Shown piece after piece: positions 38,150-45,997 of a stretch of DNA of 64,000 nt. Location: positions 124,001 to 188,000 of the forward strand of contig NZ_SNYL01000002.1 in assembly GCF_004363315.1 (NCBI RefSeq). Reading direction: 5' to 3'. The stretch is from Tepidicella xavieri. Lineage in GTDB: Bacteria; Pseudomonadota; Gammaproteobacteria; Burkholderiales; Burkholderiaceae_C. Each line of letters opens with the position of its first letter. The stretch's first letter is position 1. A program made the position numbers and the translations under genes. The notes under the pieces were generated by a model. The model worked only from the letters and a program-made list of their open reading frames with translations. It was not told where the DNA came from and did no database searches.

Positions 38150-39274
38150 ATGGGAGGCATGATGCAGGAACTCTCTCAGGCTGGCGGGTCCGAAGCGCAT
38201 CGGCTGCGTCAGATCGAGCACGCGCGCCAATCGCTGTTGCAAGAGCAGGCGCCCGCCGTGGCCGGATACCTCCCCGGCTGGGTGGAGCGCTCGTGGCGCC
38301 GCTGCCTGGCGCGCGGCCTGCAACCCCGCCAGCGCGTGGTGTTCGAGGCCGTTTCGGCCACCGCCATGCGGCAGGCGCTGGACGCCAGCCAACCCCTGCT
38401 GCAAGCCGCCGCGCCCGTGATCCGTTCACTGGCCCGGGCCATGGCGCAGACACGCTATTTCGCCATCCTGACCAACGCCGACGGGGTGGTGATCCACGTC
38501 AACGGCCCGATCGATCGGCAGGACCCACGCGCCACGGCCATCGCGCGGGTGGGGGTGGATTTGTCAGAAGCCGCCGTGGGCACGACGGCCATCGGCACCA
38601 CCCTGGCCGAGCAGCAGCCGGTGTGGCTGCACCGGGGCGAGCATTTCTTCGAAGACACCTCGGTGTACAGCTGCGCCGGCGCGCCACTCATCGGCCCCAA
38701 TGGGCGCTGCATCGGCATGCTGGACCTGACGGGCATCGACGTGCCGGAGCGCCCCGCGCTCAAGCATCTGGTCACCCAATCGGCGCGCAGCATCGAAAAT
38801 GCGCTCACGCTGGCGCAGCCACACCACCTGTTGCTGCGTCTGCAATGGCCCGGCCGACTGATTGGCGAGGACGGCGATGGCCTGCTGACGGTGGACGCCG
38901 ACGGCCTGATCACCGGCGCCAACCGCCACGCCATGGAAATGCTGACCCTGCCAGCAGGTGGCGGTTGGCCGCACTGCGATGACGTGTTTGCCGTGCCTTC
39001 GGCCAGCTTGTTCGACGCCGCACGCAAGCGCCGTGGCGTGCTGGAGTTGCCCCTATGGTCGGGGTTGCGGATGCAGGTGTGGCCGCTCAGCGCCGTGGAG
39101 GCGGCCCCATCGGGGGGGCCACCCACCCCGCATGGTCACGCCGTGCCGCTGCGCGAAGTGGAAACCGCCATGATCCGCAAGGCGGTCGAGGATGCGGGCG
39201 GCAACGTCGCCGAGGCCGCCCGGGCGCTGGGCATCAGCCGAGCCACGGTGTATCGCCGGCTGGAACGTCGCTGA
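38150..39274 (+). CDS. AcoR-like GAF/Fis-HTH regulator lacking the AAA+ domain
   Basis: Regulator of up to 374 residues. The N-terminal part (YLPGWVERSWRRCLARGLQP, then RYFAILTNADGVVIHVN and VGVDLSEAAVGTTAIGTTLA) is the GAF-type sensory region of AcoR/XylR-like activators; SCAGAPLIGPNGRCIGMLDL is also conserved. A short PAS-like segment follows (~225-270). The C-terminus REVETAMIRKAVEDAGGNVA...RATVYRRLER is a Fis-type helix-turn-helix. No GESGTGKE or GAFTGA block exists, so it cannot act as a normal sigma-54 activator. It is divergent from the aor operon. ATG 38162, 4 bases after GGGAGG, may be the real start. Confidence 0.85.
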   Translation: MGGMMQELSQAGGSEAHRLRQIEHARQSLLQEQAPAVAGYLPGWVERSWRRCLARGLQPRQRVVFEAVSATAMRQALDASQPLLQAAAPVIRSLARAMAQTRYFAILTNADGVVIHVNGPIDRQDPRATAIARVGVDLSEAAVGTTAIGTTLAEQQPVWLHRGEHFFEDTSVYSCAGAPLIGPNGRCIGMLDLTGIDVPERPALKHLVTQSARSIENALTLAQPHHLLLRLQWPGRLIGEDGDGLLTVDADGLITGANRHAMEMLTLPAGGGWPHCDDVFAVPSASLFDAARKRRGVLELPLWSGLRMQVWPLSAVEAAPSGGPPTPHGHAVPLREVETAMIRKAVEDAGGNVAEAARALGISRATVYRRLERR

Positions 39275-39329
39275 TGGCCGCGCTTTCTCCTGTGCCGGCC
39301 GCGGCCGATCGCTCACCCCTTGCGAGCGC

Positions 39330-40154
39330 TCAAGACCCCGGGGCGATGGCCACAGGCACGAACACGGTCTGCCCGTCGATACGAAAACGGGCAATCGCGC
39401 GCTGCCCCTGGGTGCCGGTCAACCAATCGACAAAGGCCCGGGCTTCGGCCTGCCGCACATGGGGGTGCCGCGCCGGATCGACCCGCAACACGCTGTACGG
39501 ATTGAGCAAGCGCTCATCCCCCTCCACGAGCACCTCCAGCCCCTGGCGGTTGCGAAAACTCATCCAGGTGGCGCGGTCGGTCAGCACATAGGCGTTGCCC
39601 GCCGCGGCGATGTTGAGCGCCTGCCCCATGCCACAGCCGCAAGCGCGGTACCAGCGCCCCGCCGGCCTGCCTGAGCCACCCCAGTGCCAAAACCGCTCCT
39701 CGGCCGCGTGGGTGCCGCTGCGGTCGCCACGGGAAACGAACGGCGCCTGGGCCGCGGCCACCCGTTGCAGGGCCTGCACGATGTCAGCGCCACGCGCGCC
39801 TGCGGGGTCGGCACGCGGGCCGACGAGCAGGTAATCGTTGCGCATCACTTCACGGCGGTCCAAGGCAAAGCCCTCGGCCACCAAGCGGGCCTCGCCTTGC
39901 GGATCGTGGACCAGCAGCACGTCGGCGTCACCGCGGCGTGCCATGTCCAGCGCCTGCCCGGTGCCCAGCGCCACGACCTTGACATCGATCCCGGTGGCCT
40001 GCCGAAACTGGGGCAGCAAATACCGCAGCAGGCCGGATTGTTCGGTGGACGTGGTCGATGCCAGCACCAGCGTCTGGGCATGCGCCACTGCGCCCAGCCA
40101 CAGCAACCACCCGAGAAGCAGCCCCCTGCAACACCACGAATGCGTCAGACGCAT
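39330..40154 (-). CDS. tupA: Tungstate-binding protein TupA
   Basis: Periplasmic oxyanion receptor of 274 residues. The signal peptide (LLLGWLLWLGAVAHA) is followed by QTLVLASTTSTEQSGLLRYL; the TTS motif is the oxyanion-binding signature of TupA. FVSRGDRSGTHAAEERFW and LLNPYSVLRVDP are further conserved segments. It captures tungstate for the TupB/TupC transporter. The ATG shares one base with the tupC stop (TGATG), so it is translated with tupC. Its position next to the tungsten AOR locus supports tungstate rather than molybdate as ligand. Confidence 0.92.
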   Translation of the reverse strand: MRLTHSWCCRGLLLGWLLWLGAVAHAQTLVLASTTSTEQSGLLRYLLPQFRQATGIDVKVVALGTGQALDMARRGDADVLLVHDPQGEARLVAEGFALDRREVMRNDYLLVGPRADPAGARGADIVQALQRVAAAQAPFVSRGDRSGTHAAEERFWHWGGSGRPAGRWYRACGCGMGQALNIAAAGNAYVLTDRATWMSFRNRQGLEVLVEGDERLLNPYSVLRVDPARHPHVRQAEARAFVDWLTGTQGQRAIARFRIDGQTVFVPVAIAPGS

Positions 40155-40894
40155 CAGCCCACCTCCCCACGCACGAACGCCAGGGCCTGCGGGCTGGTCT
40201 GCGCGAGTATGGCTTCGTCAAAAAACCGCTCCACCGGCAAATCGGCCAACAAGCGGCCACCCTCCAAATAAAGCACGCGCTGCGCCAGCCGCTTGACCTG
40301 CCCCAGGTTGTGGCTGGCAAAGACGAGGGTCGCGCCGGGTTCGCTGGCAAACACGGCCATGAGCTGTTCAATTTCGCGTTTGGCGTGAGGGTCCAGGCTG
40401 GCCGTGGGCTCATCGAGCAGCCACACCTGAGGCCGCAATGCCCAGGCACGGGCAAACGCCAACCGCTGCTGCTGCCCTCCAGACAGGGCCCGCGCCGAGC
40501 GGTCTGCCCACGCCTGCAGCCCCACCCGCTCCAAAGCGGCCCAGGCAGGCTGCCGGGTGGCCCGCCAAGGCAGCCCCGCGAGCCACAGGCCGAGCCTGAT
40601 GTTGTTCAGCGCGCTGCACCTCAGCAAAAAAGGGCGCTGAAACAGCATGGCCTGTCGCCTGCCGGCTTCCACAACACCCGCCTGCCCGCGCGAAGCGGCC
40701 TCCACCCGCCCAGCCGCCACGGGCACCAGGCGGTGAAGCGCGCGCAGCAAGGTGCTCTTTCCACTGCCATTGGGGCCGATGACGGCCACCCGCTCACCGG
40801 CATGGATGCGCAGTGTCACGCCCTGCAACGCCTGCACCTGGGCCCGGCCACCGAGCCGCACGTCCACGCCTTGCCAGTCGAACACCACCGTCAT
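40154..40894 (-). CDS. tupC: Tungstate ABC transporter ATP-binding protein TupC
   Basis: ABC ATPase of 246 residues. Walker A is VIGPNGSGKSTLLRALHR, the signature is RALSGGQQQRLAFARAWALR, Walker B is VWLLDEPTASLD, and the H-loop His is in ATLVFASHNLGQVKRLA. It is short and lacks the extra C-terminal regulatory domain of ModC, as expected for TupC. It drives import through TupB, which overlaps its start by ATGA. Confidence 0.9.
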   Translation of the reverse strand: MTVVFDWQGVDVRLGGRAQVQALQGVTLRIHAGERVAVIGPNGSGKSTLLRALHRLVPVAAGRVEAASRGQAGVVEAGRRQAMLFQRPFLLRCSALNNIRLGLWLAGLPWRATRQPAWAALERVGLQAWADRSARALSGGQQQRLAFARAWALRPQVWLLDEPTASLDPHAKREIEQLMAVFASEPGATLVFASHNLGQVKRLAQRVLYLEGGRLLADLPVERFFDEAILAQTSPQALAFVRGEVG

Positions 40895-41646
40895 GCCCCA
40901 GCTCCGTGCAAGGGCCGCTCAGCGGCAAACGCGCTGTCCGCCCGCTCCCGCCAGCGGCGCAGCGCCGTGACCAAGGCATTGAGGCCCAACACCACGGCCA
41001 GCAGCACAATGCCCAACCCCAGCGCCATGGGCAGGTCGCCCTTGCTGGTTTCCAAGGCGATGGCTGTGGTCATCACGCGGGTATGGCCTTCGATGTTGCC
41101 CCCCACCACCATGACGGCCCCCACCTCCGAAATGGCGCGGCCGAAAGCGGCCAGCCAGACGGTCAGCAAGGCGTGCCGCTCGTCCCAGGCCAGCAGGGCC
41201 GCTCGGCTGGCCGTGCCCGCCCCCAAAGACGCCAATTGCTCACCGTGCAACCGCTCGGCATCTTCGACCACCTGCCGGGTCAGGGCTGCGGCCACCGGCA
41301 ACACCAGACAGGTTTGCGCCAACACCATGGCCTGAAAGCTGAACAGCCACCCCAGAAAGCCCAGCGGGCCAGAGCGCGACAGCAGCAGATACACCATCAG
41401 CCCCACCACCACGGCAGGCACAGCCAGCGCCGTATTGAGCAGGGTGATGAACACATGCCGCCCCCGAAAGCGCGCCACGCCCAGCCAGGCGCCGGCGATC
41501 ATGCCCAACGCACCGCCCAACAAAGTGGCCAGCCCACTGACGGCCAACGACCGACCCACCACCGACCACAGTTCCGGGTCCAGAGAGGCTATCAGGCGCA
41601 GGGCGGTCAGGGTGCTGGGCGTGATCGTGTCCATCAGGCCATGCAT
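40891..41646 (-). CDS. tupB: Tungstate ABC transporter permease TupB
   Basis: Membrane permease of 251 residues with about six helices. The cytoplasmic coupling motif is visible in LAAFGRAISEVGAVMVVGGN. PAVVVGLMVYLLLSRSGPLG is typical of TupB/WtpB. ATG 41646 or 41634 may start it. Order here is tupB-tupC-tupA, with the binding protein last, whereas tupA is first in many genomes. It follows the metallohydrolase gene after 27 bases. Confidence 0.9.
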   Translation of the reverse strand: MHGLMDTITPSTLTALRLIASLDPELWSVVGRSLAVSGLATLLGGALGMIAGAWLGVARFRGRHVFITLLNTALAVPAVVVGLMVYLLLSRSGPLGFLGWLFSFQAMVLAQTCLVLPVAAALTRQVVEDAERLHGEQLASLGAGTASRAALLAWDERHALLTVWLAAFGRAISEVGAVMVVGGNIEGHTRVMTTAIALETSKGDLPMALGLGIVLLAVVLGLNALVTALRRWRERADSAFAAERPLHGAGA

Positions 41647-41673
41647 CCTAGCAGAACCGCGCCAGGCCAGGGC

Positions 41674-42723
41674 TCAGAAGGCGATCTTCTCGGCTTCCAG
41701 ATAGGCCAGGCTGACGTATTTGCCGATGTTGCTGTCAAAGCCCTGCATGGTGCGGGCGTGACGGGCCACCCGCGGGTCCTTGAGCACGTTGGCGCGCGCC
41801 ACCTCCACGCCCTGCCCGTCTTCCACCGCCTTGAGGGCAGGCTCGTAAATGCCGGCCATGAACTCGCCGTAATCGCGCAGCAAGGTCCGGCTCGGGCGAC
41901 CGTGCCCCGGCACCCAGAGCTGGTCGCCAGCGGCCTGCTGCAAGGCTTCGTAGTATTTGAACGTGCCCACATAAGAGCCGTCGTCCATGTTGGCGATGCG
42001 GTTGTTCATGGCCACATCCCCCACATAAGTGACACGGTCGGGCAGCACTTCCACACACAGGTCAGACGGCGTGTGGGCGGTGCCGTAGTGGTGCATCCGC
42101 AACGTCACCTGCCCAAAGCGGAAGGTCTGCCCATGCTCGACCACCCGGTTGGGCGCCACCACTTTCGTGCCCATCGTTGCCTGGTTGGTCCAGCGCTCCA
42201 TGAGGCTGCGCCACAGATTGCCTTCAGCGCCACGAATTTGCTCGATGTTGTGCGCCAGGGAGTAAATCGGCAAATCCGGGCCGTACGCATTGACGAAAGC
42301 GTGGTTGCCCAACCAGTGATCGCCGTGATAGTGGCTGATGAAAATCGCCACCACCGGCTGCGGGGTGACCTTGCGGATCATGCGAATCGCCATCTCTCCG
42401 ATTTGCAAAGACCCCCCGCTGTCGAGCACCACCACCCCCGCCCCGGTGACCACAAACACCACATTGGCCATCATGCCCTGGTTTTCCGGCGTGGGGAAGC
42501 CGTCCTTGGCATAGATCATCCAGACGTGTTCGGAGAGTCGCTCAGGCTCGATGTCAGGCACGGGCGGGCCCTCGATGAAATCTTGCAACTGCTGCGCAAA
42601 GAGCCGCACCTCGGGCATGGCTGCCAGCCCGGCTACCGCGGCCGCGCCGCCTGCGGCCGTCACCAGCCAGCGCCGGCGACTCCAGCCAGCCGCCTGCACC
42701 CGCGCCTGCGCTTCGTCTTTCAT
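41674..42723 (-). CDS. Tat-exported metallo-beta-lactamase-fold hydrolase
   Basis: Protein of 349 residues. A twin-arginine signal (WSRRRWLVTAAGGAAAVAGL) leads to an MBL fold with ISHYHGDHWLGNHAF as the HxHxDH zinc site, then DLCVEVLPDRVTYVGDVAMN and LWVPGHGRPSRTLLRD as later metal ligands. ATG 42723 has GGAGGA 7 bases upstream. It resembles periplasmic MBL proteins near sulfur- or quinoprotein-oxidation genes, such as SoxH-like ones, but its substrate is not known. It leads the unit into tupBCA. The 153-base region upstream is A+T-rich around 42763-42790 and may hold the promoter. Confidence 0.82.
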   Translation of the reverse strand: MKDEAQARVQAAGWSRRRWLVTAAGGAAAVAGLAAMPEVRLFAQQLQDFIEGPPVPDIEPERLSEHVWMIYAKDGFPTPENQGMMANVVFVVTGAGVVVLDSGGSLQIGEMAIRMIRKVTPQPVVAIFISHYHGDHWLGNHAFVNAYGPDLPIYSLAHNIEQIRGAEGNLWRSLMERWTNQATMGTKVVAPNRVVEHGQTFRFGQVTLRMHHYGTAHTPSDLCVEVLPDRVTYVGDVAMNNRIANMDDGSYVGTFKYYEALQQAAGDQLWVPGHGRPSRTLLRDYGEFMAGIYEPALKAVEDGQGVEVARANVLKDPRVARHARTMQGFDSNIGKYVSLAYLEAEKIAF

Positions 42724-42876
42724 GCTCACATCCTCCGACAGGCGGCTCGGCCGCCAAAACATCCAAATATTTTTAATGGCTGATTCTTATTCTCCGCGAG
42801 CGGGTGCAAGCTGTCAAAACACCGCGCGGTCAGGCCCGGTACGGGATGGCCCTGGCAGAAGGGAAACGGCACACCA

Positions 42877-44103
42877 TCAGACAGGCGGCGCCGCGACGCG
42901 GCGGGCGATCTCAGCCACCAGTTGGCGCGCCAAGGCCAGCTTGGGGCCATGCGGCACGGCGCGGCAGCCGTGCTCGTCCACCAGTAGCAAGGCATTGTGG
43001 TCCTGCCCGAAGGTGGTCGGCCCGATGTTGCCCACCAGCAAAGGTACGCCTTTGCGCAGCCGCTTGGCCTGGGCATGGGTTTCCAGATCGTGACTTTCGG
43101 CGGCAAAGCCCACACAGAACAATTCGCCTCGGCGTGCGCGGTCACTGGCGGCCACCCCAGCCAGGATGTCGGGGTTTTCCACGAAGCTCAGAGTTGGAGG
43201 CAGGCCAGAGCCGTCTTTCTTGATTTTCTGTGCGCTGGCCTGAGCCGGCCGCCAGTCGGCCACCGCGGCCGCGGCCACGAACACGGACGCCCGATCCACC
43301 TCGGCCTGCACGGCGGCCTGCATCTGCAAGGCCGACTCCACTTGCACCCGCCTGACCCCCCAGGGGGTGGGCAGATGCACCGGCCCGCACACCAGCGTCA
43401 CTTCGGCACCGGCTTCATGCGCGGCACGCGCAATCGCAAAGCCCATCTTGCCCGATGAGTGGTTGGTGATGCCCCGCACGGGATCGATGGCCTCGAAAGT
43501 CGGCCCGGCGGTCACGAGCACCCGATGGCCCATCAGCACTTTGGGTTGAAAATGCGCCACCAGCAAATCCAGCAGTTGATCGGGCTCCAGCATCCGGCCA
43601 TCACCGACTTCACCGCAAGCCTGGTCCCCCTGCCCCACTGGCAGCACCACGGCCCCATCGGCCTGCAGCTGGGACACGTTGCGCTGCGTGGCGGGGTGGG
43701 CCCACATCTCCCGGTTCATGGCGGGGGCCAGGAGCAGGGGTACCCGCTCCAGCGGGCGAGCCAGAGACAGCAGGCTCAACACCTCGTCGGCCCGCCCTTG
43801 CGCCAGCTTGGCCATCAGATCGGCGCTGGCCGGCGCAATCAGGATGGCGTCGGCCTCACGCCCCAGGTTGATGTGCGGCATGTGGTTGGACGCGCGGGCA
43901 TCCCATTGGCTGGTCACCACCGGCCGGCCGCTGAGGGCCTGCATGGTCACCGGGGTGATGAACTGCGTGGCCGCCTCGGTCATCACCACCTGTACCGAAG
44001 CCCCTGCCTTGGTCAACAGCCGGCACAGCTCGGCGGACTTGTAGCACGCAATGCCCCCCGAGAGGCCCAGGACGATGTGTTTGCCGGCAAGGTCGTTCAT
44101 CAT
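42877..44103 (-). CDS. coaBC: Bifunctional phosphopantothenoylcysteine decarboxylase/synthetase CoaBC
   Basis: Cytoplasmic enzyme of 408 residues for two steps of coenzyme A synthesis. The N-terminal CoaC half binds FMN (IVLGLSGGIACYKSAELCRL) and has PAMNREMWAHPATQRN, the PxMNxxMW substrate motif. The C-terminal CoaB half begins around VLVTAGPTFEAIDPVRGITN with KMGFAIARAAHEAGAEVTLV, and joins 4'-phosphopantothenate with Cys using CTP. Two ATGs (44103, 44100) are possible starts, neither with a strong ribosome-binding site. Confidence 0.94.
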   Translation of the reverse strand: MMNDLAGKHIVLGLSGGIACYKSAELCRLLTKAGASVQVVMTEAATQFITPVTMQALSGRPVVTSQWDARASNHMPHINLGREADAILIAPASADLMAKLAQGRADEVLSLLSLARPLERVPLLLAPAMNREMWAHPATQRNVSQLQADGAVVLPVGQGDQACGEVGDGRMLEPDQLLDLLVAHFQPKVLMGHRVLVTAGPTFEAIDPVRGITNHSSGKMGFAIARAAHEAGAEVTLVCGPVHLPTPWGVRRVQVESALQMQAAVQAEVDRASVFVAAAAVADWRPAQASAQKIKKDGSGLPPTLSFVENPDILAGVAASDRARRGELFCVGFAAESHDLETHAQAKRLRKGVPLLVGNIGPTTFGQDHNALLLVDEHGCRAVPHGPKLALARQLVAEIARRVAAPPV

Positions 44104-44132
44104 GGGCGGGAATGTAACACCCGCCAGCCGCT

Positions 44133-45032
44133 TCAGCGCAAGGGATAAGCCTCTTTGGGGCGGTCGTTGGGACTGGCCCAGGCCAGGCGGGTGTTTTCAT
44201 TCAACGGCATGCCCACCCGCACATTGGACGGCGGGATGGGCTGCTCGAACCATTTGGACCACAAACGCGCCATCTCACCGGATCGCATCATCTGCTTGAT
44301 GGATTCGTCAACGGCTTGCTTGAAGGCTTCGTCACCCTTTCGCAGCATGATGGCAATGGGCTCCAACGACAAGGCTTCTCCCACGATCTTGAAATCGGCA
44401 GGGTTACGGGATCGGGCGATGTTGCCGGCGAGGATGGCGCTGTCCATGATGAAGGCATCGGCCCGGCCGGATTCGAGCATGGCAAAGCATTCGCCGTGGT
44501 CACGGCACTGCAACTCGGTAAAGCCGAGCCCCAGATCCCTCTGGCGCCGCCGCAACACCTGCACCGACGTGCTGCCCACCGTGGTAACGACAGTCTTGCC
44601 ATTCAAATGCGCCACCGACTGGATGCCCGAATCCGCCCGCACGGCTATGCGCACCTCTTCGACCATCGTCGTGACGGAAAACGCCACATCGCGCTGGCGC
44701 GCCAAGTTGTTCGTGGTGGAGCCGCACTCCAAGTCCACTGTGCCATTTTGCACCATGGTGATGCGGTTGGAGGCGCTGACCAACTGATACCGGATGTCCA
44801 GCCGGGGCAGTTCGAGCTTGCGCTGAATGTCTTGCAGCACCCGCTCGCACACCTCCACCTGGAATCCGGCATAACGGCCGTTGCCCAACGCATAGGAAAT
44901 GGCGCCCGAGCTGTCGCGTACACCCATGACCACCGCGCCCGCGTCACGGATGCGTTGTAGGGTGTCCGCTGGCTGCGCCCAGGACACCGACGCCAAGCAC
45001 ATGCCCCACAGGGCGATCCAGATCGTTTTCAT
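44133..45032 (-). CDS. GltI-like periplasmic amino-acid binding protein
   Basis: Exported binding protein of 299 residues of the family 3 type. The signal peptide (IWIALWGMCLASVSWA) precedes DTLQRIRDAGAVVMGVRDSS, and VDLECGSTTNNLARQRDVAF with VRADSGIQSVAHLNGKTVVT are the ligand-binding signatures seen in glutamate/aspartate receptors. ATG 45032 with GGAG 5 bases upstream is preferred over GTG 45038. No permease or ATPase gene is adjacent, so it either serves a distant transporter or senses ligand. It follows a Bug-family receptor gene and a GGDEF/EAL gene on the same strand. Confidence 0.88.
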   Translation of the reverse strand: MKTIWIALWGMCLASVSWAQPADTLQRIRDAGAVVMGVRDSSGAISYALGNGRYAGFQVEVCERVLQDIQRKLELPRLDIRYQLVSASNRITMVQNGTVDLECGSTTNNLARQRDVAFSVTTMVEEVRIAVRADSGIQSVAHLNGKTVVTTVGSTSVQVLRRRQRDLGLGFTELQCRDHGECFAMLESGRADAFIMDSAILAGNIARSRNPADFKIVGEALSLEPIAIMLRKGDEAFKQAVDESIKQMMRSGEMARLWSKWFEQPIPPSNVRVGMPLNENTRLAWASPNDRPKEAYPLR

Positions 45033-45052
45033 GTCCACTCCGGGCCCGCGGC

Positions 45053-45997
45053 TCAGCGGGTTTTCAAGGCGTCTTGCAGACGCTTGAACTCTTCGGCCTC
45101 GCGCCGCACCACGGCCTTGACCTCCTCGCCACGCATGAACTGAATCGGCTGACGAATCCGGTTGACCGTGACATCGATGAAGCGTGGGTCGCGCGTGGCC
45201 GCTTCGAGTGCGGCGGCCAGCGCGTCGATGTGCGATTGCGGCGTATTGACCGGTACCGCGACCACGCGCAGCGACTCGACCGACACCCCGTAACCCAGTT
45301 CCTTGAGGGTGGGCGCGTCCGGATAGCCCATGAGCCGACGCTCATCCAAGCTGGCCAGCACGATCATGCGCCCGCTGTCGGTGTAGTCGGTGTGGCTGCC
45401 GCCGCTGAACGCCAACCAGGCCTCGCCGGACAACACCATGGGCGCCGATCCAGCGCCGCCCGTGGTCGGCACGATGCGCAGTTCCAGCCCTTCCTTCTGG
45501 GCGATGTGTTGAATGATCAGCCGGTCCTGGGTCGCTTGAGTCGCGTACACCTGACCGGGATGGCGCTTGAGCGCCTGCATCATGGAACGCCAGTCTCGAA
45601 TGCCCGTGCGCTCACCCGTGACGAAGGCCAACTGATTGCGCGAAACCGATGCCACATAAGCGAAGCTGTCCAGATTGAAAGACGTGCTCATGATCAGTGG
45701 CGTGAGCGCAAACGATGACGACACGCCGAACTGAAACACATAGCCCCCCTCGGTACTGCTGGCCACCATGGCGGCGGCCGCCCCACCACCGGCACCGGGC
45801 ACATTGAGCACCGTCACCGGCTGGCCGAGCTTCTCCGACATCACCTTGGCCAGCACGCGGGCCTGGGTGTCGGTACTGCCTCCCTGCGCAAAGCCCACGA
45901 CCATCGTGAGAGGTCGGGCCGGAAAATCGGCCGCCTGCGCGAGCACGGCCGTGCACCAGGCCACACACGCCAAGCCCCAGCGCATCCATCGACTCAT
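45053..45997 (-). CDS. Bug-family (TctC-like) periplasmic solute-binding protein
   Basis: Exported receptor of 314 residues. The signal peptide (RWGLACVAWCTAVLAQAAD) is followed by FPARPLTMVVGFAQGGSTDT, the usual Bug start. VLNVPGAGGGAAAAMVASS is the conserved ligand-loop region, and FSGGSHTDYTDSGRMIVLAS replaces the common GTxxS stretch. Bug proteins mostly bind small carboxylates. No TctA/TctB membrane genes are nearby. The start codon overlaps the stop of the upstream GGDEF/EAL gene by ATGA, so both are made together; it may act as the ligand sensor for that protein. Ligand unknown. Confidence 0.88.
   Translation of the reverse strand: MSRWMRWGLACVAWCTAVLAQAADFPARPLTMVVGFAQGGSTDTQARVLAKVMSEKLGQPVTVLNVPGAGGGAAAAMVASSTEGGYVFQFGVSSSFALTPLIMSTSFNLDSFAYVASVSRNQLAFVTGERTGIRDWRSMMQALKRHPGQVYATQATQDRLIIQHIAQKEGLELRIVPTTGGAGSAPMVLSGEAWLAFSGGSHTDYTDSGRMIVLASLDERRLMGYPDAPTLKELGYGVSVESLRVVAVPVNTPQSHIDALAAALEAATRDPRFIDVTVNRIRQPIQFMRGEEVKAVVRREAEEFKRLQDALKTR

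Noticed and set aside
42763-42790. Fur box upstream of the metallohydrolase gene
   Set aside because: GAGAATAAGAATCA agrees with only about 11 of 19 consensus positions, on one side; not convincing.
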